Origin: SZUA-547 sp963669265
GTDB taxonomy: Bacteria; Pseudomonadota; Alphaproteobacteria; Rhodobacterales; Rhodobacteraceae
Assembly: GCA_963669265.1 (NCBI GenBank)
Contig: OY769916.1
Span: 3,472,001 to 3,536,000, forward strand
Length of the DNA stretch: 64,000 bases
Direction of reading: 5' to 3'
Each line of letters starts with the position of its first letter. The stretch's first letter is position 1. The translations under genes were made by a program, and so were the position numbers. The notes beneath the pieces are model-generated. The model did not search any database, was not told where the DNA came from, and saw only the letters and a list, made by a program, of their open reading frames with translations. Positions 52,406 to 60,236 of this stretch are shown here, in pieces.

Positions 52406-54439
52406 ATGAGTGCAAGCTGGGGCCTGATCCGATCGCATGCGGCCCAATGGCGCGCAACCCTGCTGATCGCCGCGATTGCGTTGACCGCGCCGGGCGCCGC
52501 CGCTGCGGCGGACCAGATCGCGCTGGTGATCGGCAATGAGAATTATGAAGAGGCGCCGGATGCGTCCGGCGCGCGCGACGACGCCAAACATGTCGCATCC
52601 GAATTAAGCGACGCTGGATACGAGGTCTATGACGGCTACGATCTGGACGCCGAGGACATGCGCGATCTCGTCATCCGCTTCGAACGCGCGCTGCGCGTAG
52701 GCGCAGGCGCCGGCGGCGGGTTGCAGGGGGTCGCGATCTATGTCTCGGCCCACGCCGTGCGCGCCGACGGGCGCGGCTATGTCGCGCCTGTGGATCTGGA
52801 CGCCGCGACCCTGACCGGGCTGACGCTGGACGGCGCTCCGCTGGAGTTGTTGCTGGATCTCGCCGCGCTGGCCACGGGGCGGGCGGTCGTGTCGCTGGAT
52901 CTCTCTCGCCAGGACGGGTTTACACCCAGCGGCATCGCGGAACCCGGTTTCGCCGATCTGGACGACCCAGAGGGTGTTTTGGTGATCTCCGCCGCCCAAC
53001 CGGGTCTGGCGACGCCGGAGCGGGAGGCTGACGAGGTCGGCGTTTTCGCCCAGTCCATAAGCGAGGAAATGCTGAAGCCCGGCGCGCCGGCCAACAGCGC
53101 CGCTCTCGCGCTGGCCGCGCGTATGCGTGGGGCGGCGCCGGATTGGCCCGAAACCTGGATCGCGGGCGATACGGACGCGGACTTTGCGATGGCTCCGGCC
53201 TCAGAGGATGATTTGGGCGAGCTTCGCGCCCGGATGGAGCTGGAGGCGTGGCGCGCGGCCGAAGATTCCGGCGCGCGTCGCGACTATCTGCAGTATCTGC
53301 GGTTTTTCCCGGAGGGCGTCTTCGCGGATGTCGCCGAGGAGCGCATCGCCGAAATCGACGCCGCCGAATCCGGCGTCGCCGACGCGCGGCGGGCGGAGGA
53401 CGCCTTGCGCCTCAGCGTGCGGGAGCGCGCGCGGGTGCAGGCCCGCCTGACCGCGCTGGGATTTGACACCGGCGGGGTGGACGGCGTCTTCGGCCCCGCC
53501 TCTCGCCGCGCGCTGGCGGGATGGCAACGCGATCGGGGGGACACGCCGACCGGATATCTGACGGAAGAGCAATTTGCGGCGCTACGCAGCGACGCGGATG
53601 ACCGGCGGCGGGCGGCCGATCTCGACCGGCGTGACTGGGAACAGGCGGAAGACGAGAACACCGCCGCCGCCTACGAGGCCTATTTGCGGGAACACCCGGA
53701 GGGGCTGCGCGCGTCGGAGGCCAAGGCCCGTCTGGAGGATCTGGATCGGGATCAGGATCCGTCCCGATCCGCCCGGGATGTCGAAGAGGCGCTGGTGTTG
53801 ACGCGCGCGGATCGGATCGCTGTTCAGCGCGCGCTCACCGATCGCGGGTACGACACGCGCGGGGTCGACGGGGCTTTCGGACCGGCCTCACGCAACGCCA
53901 TCGCGCAATGGCAGGGGGATCGAGGGGACGCGGGGACCGGGTATTTGACCGAGGAGCAATTCGCCGCGCTCGCCCAGGCCAGCGAAGAACAGCAAAAGGC
54001 GTCGAAGAAAGAAGAAAACGTTTGGCGCCGCGCCGCTGAAAGAGACCGCGTGGAGGATTATCGCGACTATCTGGAGCGCTATCCTGACGGCAAATACGCC
54101 AATGACGCCGAGCGGCGAATTCTTGAAAAGCGCAGCCGATCGCAGAATGTGAAAGCCGCGAAGGAAGAGGAGAGGCGACAGAATTTCACCGAGACCCAGC
54201 GCCGGTCGATCGAAGGGCGTCTCGCGGCCCTCGGCTATGACACCGGGTCTCAGGATGGCCGTTTCACCAAGACGACCCGCAAGGCCATCGCGAGCTTCCA
54301 GCGCAGCCGCGATCTGTTTGACAGCGGATACATGGATCAGGCGACGGTGCAGGAACTGGTGCGCGCCACGCCGGAGGTGTCCCAGCAGGAGCTGATCGGC
54401 GGCGCCATCAACGAGCTGTTCCGGCGGTTGGAAAATTGA
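52406..54439 (+). CDS. Secreted pseudo-caspase with three peptidoglycan-binding repeats
   Basis: This 677-residue protein starts at the ATG at 52406 with GGGAGAG upstream and has a signal peptide (LLIAAIALTAPGAAAA). Residues about 35-250 follow the peptidase C14/caspase fold: ALVIGNENY (38-46) and the catalytic-type His in IYVSAHAV (H116). The expected catalytic cysteine (DACR-type) is replaced by serine (DLSR, S167), so it is probably not an active cysteine protease. Three times the sequence has a helix pair ending in P-G-x-x-A (DYLQYLRFFPEG, AYLREHPEG and DYLERYPDG) followed by a peptidoglycan-binding-1-like repeat with VDGxFGPAS-type steps. It is probably a periplasmic cell-wall-associated scaffold. 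Confidence 0.82.
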   Translation: MSASWGLIRSHAAQWRATLLIAAIALTAPGAAAAADQIALVIGNENYEEAPDASGARDDAKHVASELSDAGYEVYDGYDLDAEDMRDLVIRFERALRVGAGAGGGLQGVAIYVSAHAVRADGRGYVAPVDLDAATLTGLTLDGAPLELLLDLAALATGRAVVSLDLSRQDGFTPSGIAEPGFADLDDPEGVLVISAAQPGLATPEREADEVGVFAQSISEEMLKPGAPANSAALALAARMRGAAPDWPETWIAGDTDADFAMAPASEDDLGELRARMELEAWRAAEDSGARRDYLQYLRFFPEGVFADVAEERIAEIDAAESGVADARRAEDALRLSVRERARVQARLTALGFDTGGVDGVFGPASRRALAGWQRDRGDTPTGYLTEEQFAALRSDADDRRRAADLDRRDWEQAEDENTAAAYEAYLREHPEGLRASEAKARLEDLDRDQDPSRSARDVEEALVLTRADRIAVQRALTDRGYDTRGVDGAFGPASRNAIAQWQGDRGDAGTGYLTEEQFAALAQASEEQQKASKKEENVWRRAAERDRVEDYRDYLERYPDGKYANDAERRILEKRSRSQNVKAAKEEERRQNFTETQRRSIEGRLAALGYDTGSQDGRFTKTTRKAIASFQRSRDLFDSGYMDQATVQELVRATPEVSQQELIGGAINELFRRLEN

Positions 54440-54508
54440 GCGCAGGCTGACAGGTCGCGCATTGCGACGCCGGCCAAGGACGCGGGCGGAATGCTAAAGG
54501 AGGGACGC

Positions 54509-55741
54509 ATGGCGGATGGCCGCGTCGTGATCATAGGCGCGGGGCAGGCGGGGTATCAGACCGTGGCCAGCCTGCGGCAGGAGGGCTTCGAAGGCCCGAT
54601 CTCGCTGATCGGCGATGAAGGGCGGCCGCCCTATCAACGTCCGCCGCTCTCGAAGACCTTCGTTAAGGAGGACAGCCCGCCGGAGGCGCTCTGGCTGCAA
54701 TCCGAGGAATTCTACGCCAATAACGGCGTCGAGGCGCGCTGGGCGGATCCGGCTTTCGTGATCAAAGCAGATGCGAAGACGGTCGAACTCGCCTCGGGCG
54801 AAGTAATCGAATACGGCCACCTCGTCTTGGCGACCGGCGCGCGCAATCGGAAATTATCGATCCCAGGTGTGGAGCTGGACGGCGTGACCGATCTGCGCAC
54901 CGCTTCGGACGCGCTGATACTGCGCGACAGGATAGGGCGCGCGCAGCGTGTCGTCGTCATAGGCGCCGGGTTCATCGGGCTTGAGATCGCGGCGACGGCC
55001 CGCGCGTTGGGATGCGAGGTGACGGTTCTGGAGGCGGCGCCGCGCATCATGGGCCGGGCGGTTTCAGAGGAGCTTTCCGCCCATTGCTTCGACCGCCATC
55101 GCGCTGCGGGGATCGAGATCCATTTGGACGCCAGCGTCGAGCGCATCGTCGGCGAGACGCGCGCGGAAGCGGTCGCGCTGTCTGATGGCCCGCAGCTGCC
55201 GGCGGATCTGGTGATCGTCGGCGTCGGCGTGCTGCCTAATGTCGAGGTCGCGGAGGCCGCAGGCCTCGCCATCGATAACGGGATCGCGGTCGATGCGAGT
55301 CTCCGGACCACCGACCCCGCCATCATGGCGATCGGAGACTGCGCCTCATTCCCCACGCCGGAAGGCGCCCTCGTACGGCTGGAGTCTGTGCAGAACGCTG
55401 CGGATCAGGCGCGCCTCGTCGCGCGCAATATCGCCAAACCCGACGAGGCGCAGGACTACGCCGCCGTGCCGTGGTTCTGGTCGGATCAGGGCGATCTGCG
55501 CCTGCAAATGGCGGGGCTGACAAGCGGCGCGTCGGAGCGGATCACGATCGGCGCGCGCGCGGACAACGCGTTTTCGCTGCTTTGCTATGATGGCGACAAG
55601 TTTTTGGGGGTGGAGTCGGTCAATCGCCCGGCGGATCACATGGCGGCGCGGCGTCTGATGGCGGTGGGCGGCGCGCCCACGCGTTCGGACGCGCGCGACC
55701 CGGAGTTCGACTTGCGCGCCTTCGCAAAGTCGCGCCTTTGA
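54509..55741 (+). CDS. NAD(P)/FAD ferredoxin reductase
   Basis: This 410-residue flavoprotein resembles rhodocoxin- and putidaredoxin-type reductases. I chose the ATG at 54509 because AAAGGAGGG ends 4 bases before it. The FAD motif VVIIGAGQAGYQTV (about residues 6-19), the YQRPPLSKTF stretch, the second GxGxxG VVVIGAGFIGLEIAATA followed by VTVLEAAP (acidic end favouring NADH), and the FAD-closing TTDPAIMAIGDCASFP are all present. It passes electrons to a [2Fe-2S] ferredoxin. The next gene, about 100 bp downstream in the same direction, encodes a cyclase with a [2Fe-2S] ferredoxin-like domain, which is the nearest candidate acceptor. A P450 is encoded at 41-1408, too far away to link firmly. 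Confidence 0.92.
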   Translation: MADGRVVIIGAGQAGYQTVASLRQEGFEGPISLIGDEGRPPYQRPPLSKTFVKEDSPPEALWLQSEEFYANNGVEARWADPAFVIKADAKTVELASGEVIEYGHLVLATGARNRKLSIPGVELDGVTDLRTASDALILRDRIGRAQRVVVIGAGFIGLEIAATARALGCEVTVLEAAPRIMGRAVSEELSAHCFDRHRAAGIEIHLDASVERIVGETRAEAVALSDGPQLPADLVIVGVGVLPNVEVAEAAGLAIDNGIAVDASLRTTDPAIMAIGDCASFPTPEGALVRLESVQNAADQARLVARNIAKPDEAQDYAAVPWFWSDQGDLRLQMAGLTSGASERITIGARADNAFSLLCYDGDKFLGVESVNRPADHMAARRLMAVGGAPTRSDARDPEFDLRAFAKSRL

Positions 55742-55843
55742 AAACATGCTCGCTGATTACAGCGGAACACATGTTGTTGAAATCCCCGCGCGTTTGGCCG
55801 ATTTCGGTGCCCAGCGCCTGAGTTAGTGCTATTTCCTGAAAGC

Positions 55844-57553
55844 ATGGGATCGTTTCTGCAAATCGCGTATGTGCAACGCGCCAAGACGGCTGCCGGTTTG
55901 GTGCTGTTCATCTTCGTCGCCGCGCATCTGTTGAATCACGCGCTTGGTCTGTTTGGCTCTGAGGTGCAGAGCCAGGGGCAGGCGATCCGCCTCTCCGTTA
56001 CGCGATCGCCGCTGGGCGCGGGCATCCTCATCGCGGCGGCGGCGATCCATGTGCTTTACGCCTTGGCGCGGATCGCAGACCGCGCGACCATGAAGCTGCG
56101 CAGTTGGGAAGTGACGCAGATCGTGCTTGGCTTCTCAATCCCGATCCTGCTGATCCCTCATGTGGTCGGCACGCGCGTCGCGCATGAGATGTTCGGGGTG
56201 ATCGACACCTATGATTACGTGCATGCGCGCCTCGCGCTGGGCGGGCTGTGGGTGACGCAGACGGCGCTTGTGCTGATCGTTTGGACCCATGGCTGCATCG
56301 GCATTCACTACTGGCTGCGCCTGAAGCGCGCCTATCAGCGGATCGCGCCGGTGCTGTTCGCGCTAGCGGTGATGGTGCCGACCGCCGCGCTGGCGGGGTT
56401 CGTCGCCTCGACGCGAGAGCTGCTGCCCCGGATCATCGACGGCATGGAGCTGATCGAGGTTCAGATCCAGACCAACTGGCCCGACCCTCTGGCCGAAGCG
56501 GAGCTGTTCTCCTACGCCTCCAACGCGCGATTGGGATTCGCGATCGCGGTGATCGCCGCGGTGCTGGTGTTCTTCGGCCGCGCGTTGCTGGAGCGGATGG
56601 GCAAGCGTGTGAAGATTATCTACACGGACGGCCCCGCCGTGTCCGCCCCGGTCGGGCCGACGCTGCTGGAGATCAGCCGGATGAAGAACGTCCAGCACAC
56701 CTCGCTTTGCGGCGGCCGGGCGCGCTGCACGACCTGTCGGGTGCGCGTCATCAAGGGCATGAGCGGATTGGAGCCGCCTCTGCCGCTGGAGGCGGACTCG
56801 CTGCGCTCGATCAACGCCCCGGACGATGTGCGCCTCGCCTGCCAGCTCAGGCCCACCACGCCGCTAACCGTGCAGCGCCTCGTCGCGCCGAAGGATCAGA
56901 AAGTCGCGCCGGGCGGCCGCTCTCGCAAGGGCGGCGTGGAGCGGACCATGGTGGTTCTGTTCATGGACACGCGCGGCTTCACCCGGTTGTCGAAAGGGCG
57001 CCTGCCCTATGACGTGGTTTTTGTGCTCAACGAATTGTTCGCCGCCATCGTCCCGGCGGTGGAGGAAAACGGCGGCGTGGTCGAGAAATATCTGGGCGAC
57101 GGGCTGATGGCCTATTTCGGCCGGGAAAGCGCGCCGGAAGACGCCTGCCGCGCCGCTTTGGCGGCGGCCAGGGACATGGATCTGGCGCTGGAGCGCGTGA
57201 ACGCCCATCTCAGGCGCGATCTCGGCGAGGACCTGAAGATCGGCATCGGCATTCATGTCGGCGGGCTTGTGCTGGGCCAGATCGGCCATGGCGACACGGC
57301 CTCCGACACCATCGTCGGAGAGACCGTCAACACCGCCAGCCGGCTTGAGACGCTGAGCAAGGATTTCGGCGGTCAGCTCGTTATCTCCGAGGATGTCGCC
57401 AAGCGCGCCGGCCTGCCGCTGGAGCAACTGACCCGGCATATCGCGCCGATCCGGGGGCTGCCCGAGCCGATCGGCGTCTATTTCATGGAGCGGGGCCGGG
57501 ATGTGCCGTCGCTGGAGCCCGCTGAGACGCCGGCGGATCGCGCGGCCGTCTGA
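55844..57553 (+). CDS. Membrane-bound [2Fe-2S] adenylate/guanylate cyclase
   Basis: This 569-residue protein (from ATG 55844; a GTG at 55826 is an alternative) joins three parts. The N-terminal about 255 residues form a membrane module with several helices and histidines (LLNHALG, YVHARLALGG, WTHGCIGIHYWL) that could hold heme, as in succinate-dehydrogenase-type anchors. A ferredoxin domain follows, with cysteines C289, C295, C298 and C333 in the CxxxxxCxxC...C pattern. A class III cyclase domain (about residues 367-555) has the metal-binding aspartates D375 and D419 in MDTRGFT and YLGDGLMAYFG and GETVNTASRLE. It probably makes cAMP or cGMP in response to redox or electron flow; the ferredoxin reductase gene upstream may reduce the cluster. 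Confidence 0.9.
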   Translation: MGSFLQIAYVQRAKTAAGLVLFIFVAAHLLNHALGLFGSEVQSQGQAIRLSVTRSPLGAGILIAAAAIHVLYALARIADRATMKLRSWEVTQIVLGFSIPILLIPHVVGTRVAHEMFGVIDTYDYVHARLALGGLWVTQTALVLIVWTHGCIGIHYWLRLKRAYQRIAPVLFALAVMVPTAALAGFVASTRELLPRIIDGMELIEVQIQTNWPDPLAEAELFSYASNARLGFAIAVIAAVLVFFGRALLERMGKRVKIIYTDGPAVSAPVGPTLLEISRMKNVQHTSLCGGRARCTTCRVRVIKGMSGLEPPLPLEADSLRSINAPDDVRLACQLRPTTPLTVQRLVAPKDQKVAPGGRSRKGGVERTMVVLFMDTRGFTRLSKGRLPYDVVFVLNELFAAIVPAVEENGGVVEKYLGDGLMAYFGRESAPEDACRAALAAARDMDLALERVNAHLRRDLGEDLKIGIGIHVGGLVLGQIGHGDTASDTIVGETVNTASRLETLSKDFGGQLVISEDVAKRAGLPLEQLTRHIAPIRGLPEPIGVYFMERGRDVPSLEPAETPADRAAV

Positions 57554-57610
57554 GCGGCCATCTCAATCAATTTCAGAAACGGCGCTTGAACGCGCTTCCG
57601 GGCGCCAAGG

Positions 57611-57633
57611 TCGGCCACAATCTTCGTGGCCGA
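57611..57633. terminator. Inverted repeat at the converging ends of the cyclase and pentapeptide genes
   Basis: TCGGCCAC (57611-57618) and GTGGCCGA (57626-57633) form a perfect 8-bp stem with a 7-base loop. The left gene ends at 57553 and the right gene's stop is at 57635. There is no clear U-tract, so it is a probable weak bidirectional terminator. Confidence 0.5.
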
Positions 57634-57634
57634 T

Positions 57635-58438
57635 TCAGTCGCAGGGGTCGATCGTCATGCCGCGGGGCAATTTGGTGTTCTCGTCGCCGCACGCCTGGCT
57701 GAGGCGGCGCTGCTGCAATCCCCTGACGTCGGTCAAATTCGCGCCCGACAGGTTTGTGCGCCTAAGGCCCGCATCCGACAGGTCGGCCCCCCTCAGATCC
57801 GCGCCGGTCAGGTTGGCGCTGGAGAGCCGCACGCTGGTCAAATCGGCGTCGCGAAAATCGGCGCCCTCGGCGTTCGCCCGGTTGAGGTCCGCCGCGGCGA
57901 GGATCGCTTCGGAGAAACTCGCGCCCGAGATGTCGGAGCGCTCCATATCCACATTGTTCATCTTGGTTTCGCTGAAATCGACGCCCGACGCCACCACCCG
58001 TCGCATGAACGCATCGCGCAGATCCGCCTCCTTGAAGGTCGCGCCGTTCAGTATCGCCTGCGCGAAATCCGCGCGTTTCGCGCTGACCTCGCTGAAATCC
58101 GCTTCGGTCGCGTCCGCTTTCTCAAGATCGGCGCCATCCAACTTGGCCCGGTGAAAATTCGCGCCGGAGACGATCGAGCGCTCCATTTCCGCCCGCCTCA
58201 GATCCGCATGCGAGAAATCGGAACCGGCGATGTTCGCCTCCTTCATATCCGTCTCGCGCAGTTTGGCGCGGGATAGATCGAGCGAGTCCATGACCAGCCC
58301 GCGCAGGCTCAGATTCCGCAAGTCGCACTTCACGCAGGCGCCGGTCTCTTTCAGCGTCGCCAGATCGTCCGCCAGCGCGGGCGCGGCGAATGTCAGCCCC
58401 AGCAGGGCGGCGTAGGCGGGGCGAAAAACGCGCGTCAT
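57635..58438 (-). CDS. Secreted pentapeptide-repeat protein
   Basis: This 267-residue protein starts at the ATG at 58438, preceded by AGAGG. A signal peptide (AALLGLTFAAPALA) is followed by a short region with two cysteines (GACVKCDL), then about 190 residues of continuous A(D/N)LxX-type repeats, for example NLSLRGLVMDSLDL and ANLTGADLRGADLSDAGL, which should fold into a right-handed quadrilateral beta-helix. The C-terminus adds a third and fourth cysteine (ACGDE and DPCD). Unlike cytoplasmic DNA-mimic relatives such as Qnr, the signal peptide predicts export. Cysteine pairs may stabilise the ends. Function unknown. Confidence 0.85.
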   Translation of the reverse strand: MTRVFRPAYAALLGLTFAAPALADDLATLKETGACVKCDLRNLSLRGLVMDSLDLSRAKLRETDMKEANIAGSDFSHADLRRAEMERSIVSGANFHRAKLDGADLEKADATEADFSEVSAKRADFAQAILNGATFKEADLRDAFMRRVVASGVDFSETKMNNVDMERSDISGASFSEAILAAADLNRANAEGADFRDADLTSVRLSSANLTGADLRGADLSDAGLRRTNLSGANLTDVRGLQQRRLSQACGDENTKLPRGMTIDPCD

Positions 58439-58580
58439 GTCAGCCTCTTGCACATGGGCCGCACGCGGATCGGGGCGTCGTCCGAGTCGGCGCTCCTAGT
58501 ATGGGGTCTGAAGGCTTGCGCGACTAGGGGCCGGGGCGCAGATAACACAATCGTTGCGTGCGCGGCCCCAGAATAGCAAA

Positions 58581-58606
58581 GGGCGGCGCAGTTTCCCGCG
58601 CCGCCC
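58581..58606 (-). terminator. Terminator for the cold-shock gene
   Basis: GGGCGGCGC (58581-58589) and GCGCCGCCC (58598-58606) form a perfect 9-bp GC stem with an 8-base loop. Read on the minus strand it follows the csp stop by 27 bases and leads into TTTGCTATT, a short U-rich tail. Confidence 0.75.
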
Positions 58607-58633
58607 AGAAATTCTCAGATCCAGATCGCTGGA

Positions 58634-58843
58634 TTAGTCGACCAGGGCCAGATTGGTCGCCGACTGGCGGCCGTCGCGGCCGGTCTCAAGCTCGAAGGTC
58701 ACTTTCTGACCGTCGTTCAGGCCGGACAGGCCCGCACGCTCGACAGCGCTGATGTGCACGAACACGTCCTTGGCGCCGCCCTCAGGCTGGATGAAGCCGA
58801 AACCTTTGGTGGCGTTGAACCATTTCACTTCGCCATTGGCCAT
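58634..58843 (-). CDS. cspA: Cold-shock-domain protein
   Basis: This 69-residue protein is a CspA-type single cold-shock domain. The nucleic-acid-binding motifs RNP1 (KGFGFIQP) and RNP2 (VFVHIS) are intact, and the N-terminus ANGEVKWFNATKG is typical. The ATG at 58843 has GAGGAG 7 bases upstream on the minus strand. It binds single-stranded RNA or DNA and may act as an RNA chaperone. The upstream sequence to about 58990 is not coding and may be a leader as in other csp genes, but I see no specific riboswitch-like structure. A GC-rich terminator follows. Confidence 0.96.
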   Translation of the reverse strand: MANGEVKWFNATKGFGFIQPEGGAKDVFVHISAVERAGLSGLNDGQKVTFELETGRDGRQSATNLALVD

Positions 58844-59106
58844 GTGAAGTCTCCTCAGTATAGCACCGCCCGCGGAATGCGGCGGCTTGGCACAGTCCTC
58901 AGCAAGATCGAAACTGCGGCCGGTTAGGGAGACAGGTCTTCGATAGTGATCAGTTAGCGCAGGGGGCATATGTATCGCTTGGCGCTGAAATGCAAGACAA
59001 ATTCGCACGCAATCGGCCGTCGCGCGCGGGCGCCGGAGCCCCGGAATGCTTATATATTGGCGAAGGACGCCTGAAACGGGCGCCGCTGACGGGATTGGAG
59101 GCGATT

Positions 59107-59349
59107 ATGACACTTGAGCAAATCACCGCATTTTTCGGCTGGATGACCGTCATCAACATGGGCCTGATGACGTTCGCCGCGCTGTTCGTCGCCTTTGCGC
59201 GCGACTGGATGATGGGGACGCACGCCAATCTGCTGGGCGTGGAGCGCGAGCGGCTGCCCGGCCTCTATTTCAGCTATCTCGGCAATTTCAAGATCGCGAT
59301 CCTGACGCTCAACCTGGTGCCGTGGCTGGCGCTGAAGCTGATCGGCTAG
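59107..59349 (+). CDS. Small two-helix membrane protein (DUF6868-like)
   Basis: This 80-residue membrane protein starts at the ATG at 59107 with GGAGG about 6 bases upstream; the longer in-frame start adds an unlikely polar N-terminus. It has two membrane helices (ITAFFGWMTVINMGLMTFAALFV-type and FKIAILTLNLVPWLALKL) around a cytoplasmic or periplasmic loop with MGTHANLLGV and LPGLYFSYLGNF. The pattern matches a family of small alphaproteobacterial and marine gammaproteobacterial proteins designated DUF6868, function unknown. It ends 11 bp before the MarC-family stop, converging. Confidence 0.75.
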   Translation: MTLEQITAFFGWMTVINMGLMTFAALFVAFARDWMMGTHANLLGVERERLPGLYFSYLGNFKIAILTLNLVPWLALKLIG

Positions 59350-59360
59350 GCGCGCGCGCC

Positions 59361-59996
59361 TTATTGCGGGGCCATGAACACGGCGGGGAACGCCGCCAGC
59401 CCCTCCAGGATGAACTCGATCCCCAGCGCGCCGACGATCATGCCGAGCAGGCGGTTCAGGATCTTCTGCGTCAGCGGCGTGATCAGACGAGAGGCCGCCG
59501 CCGCCCCAAACATCCCCAGAACGATGATCGCGGCGACCGAGAGGATCAGGACCGTCACGATCAGATCGTGATCCGAGTGAAAATCCCGATGCGCATAGAC
59601 CAGCACCGCGCTGATCGCGCCCGGCCCGGCGAACAGCGGCACCGCCATCGGGAAAATGCCGATGACGACGGGGTTCGTCTCTCCGCCGCCCTCTCGGGAG
59701 ACCTGGCTCGCCGCTTTCAGCCCCAGCATCTCCAGCGCGATCAGCAGGATCACCAGCCCGCCCAGCACCTTGAACGCCGGCAGGGTGATTCCGAACGCGC
59801 CGAGCACATGAACGCCCAGAAACGCGAAGAGCAGAAGGATCGCCGCCGTCGCGACGCCCGCCGTGACCGCGGCCACGCGCTTTTCCGCGAGGGAAAGCCC
59901 GTGCGTCTGTTGCAGGAAAAGCGGGATGTTGCCCGGCACGTCCACGATGGCGATCAGAGCGATCAGAAGTTTCAAATATTCAGCCGTGTCGAGCAT
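59361..59996 (-). CDS. MarC-family integral membrane protein
   Basis: This 211-residue protein has six predicted membrane helices and the family features VDVPGNIPLFLQQT near the N-terminus and FPMAVPLFAGPGAISAVLV in the middle (PLxxGPGAI motif). I chose the ATG at 59996 as it begins MLDTAEYLKLLIALIAIVD; the longer frame adds 47 residues of no membrane character. MarC proteins were once thought to be multidrug transporters, but the function is not established. It converges with the small membrane protein gene and is divergent from the foreign-looking ATPase gene, with a 240-bp gap between them. Confidence 0.9.
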   Translation of the reverse strand: MLDTAEYLKLLIALIAIVDVPGNIPLFLQQTHGLSLAEKRVAAVTAGVATAAILLLFAFLGVHVLGAFGITLPAFKVLGGLVILLIALEMLGLKAASQVSREGGGETNPVVIGIFPMAVPLFAGPGAISAVLVYAHRDFHSDHDLIVTVLILSVAAIIVLGMFGAAAASRLITPLTQKILNRLLGMIVGALGIEFILEGLAAFPAVFMAPQ

Positions 59997-60144
59997 CCGC
60001 CTGAATGGTGGACCAGAAAACGCCGCCGCGCAAACCTCTTGTCGCGCGGGGGGTGGCAAATACATGGGCGCGCCGTAGGTGGGTGTGCTGAGCGCGTGTG
60101 GGGTATATTGGAGGGGGGAGAGTGATGACTCATGCATTCAGGAG

Positions 60145-60169
60145 TTGACGCGCTCTGCCTAAGCGTCAA
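60145..60169. promoter_or_regulatory. Inverted repeat upstream of the AT-rich ATPase gene
   Basis: TTGACGC (60145-60151) and GCGTCAA (60163-60169) are perfect inverted copies 11 bp apart. The position, 68 bp upstream of the ATPase start and within the marC-ATPase gap, fits an operator for a dimeric regulator. The left arm also resembles a -35 box (TTGACG), but no matching -10 at 17 bp is evident. Confidence 0.3.
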
Positions 60170-60236
60170 AGTTGTATGCGCGCCGCATGGAACGCTTATT
60201 GGCCCGGATGCGCGATTTCCAAAGAAAGGAATACTG

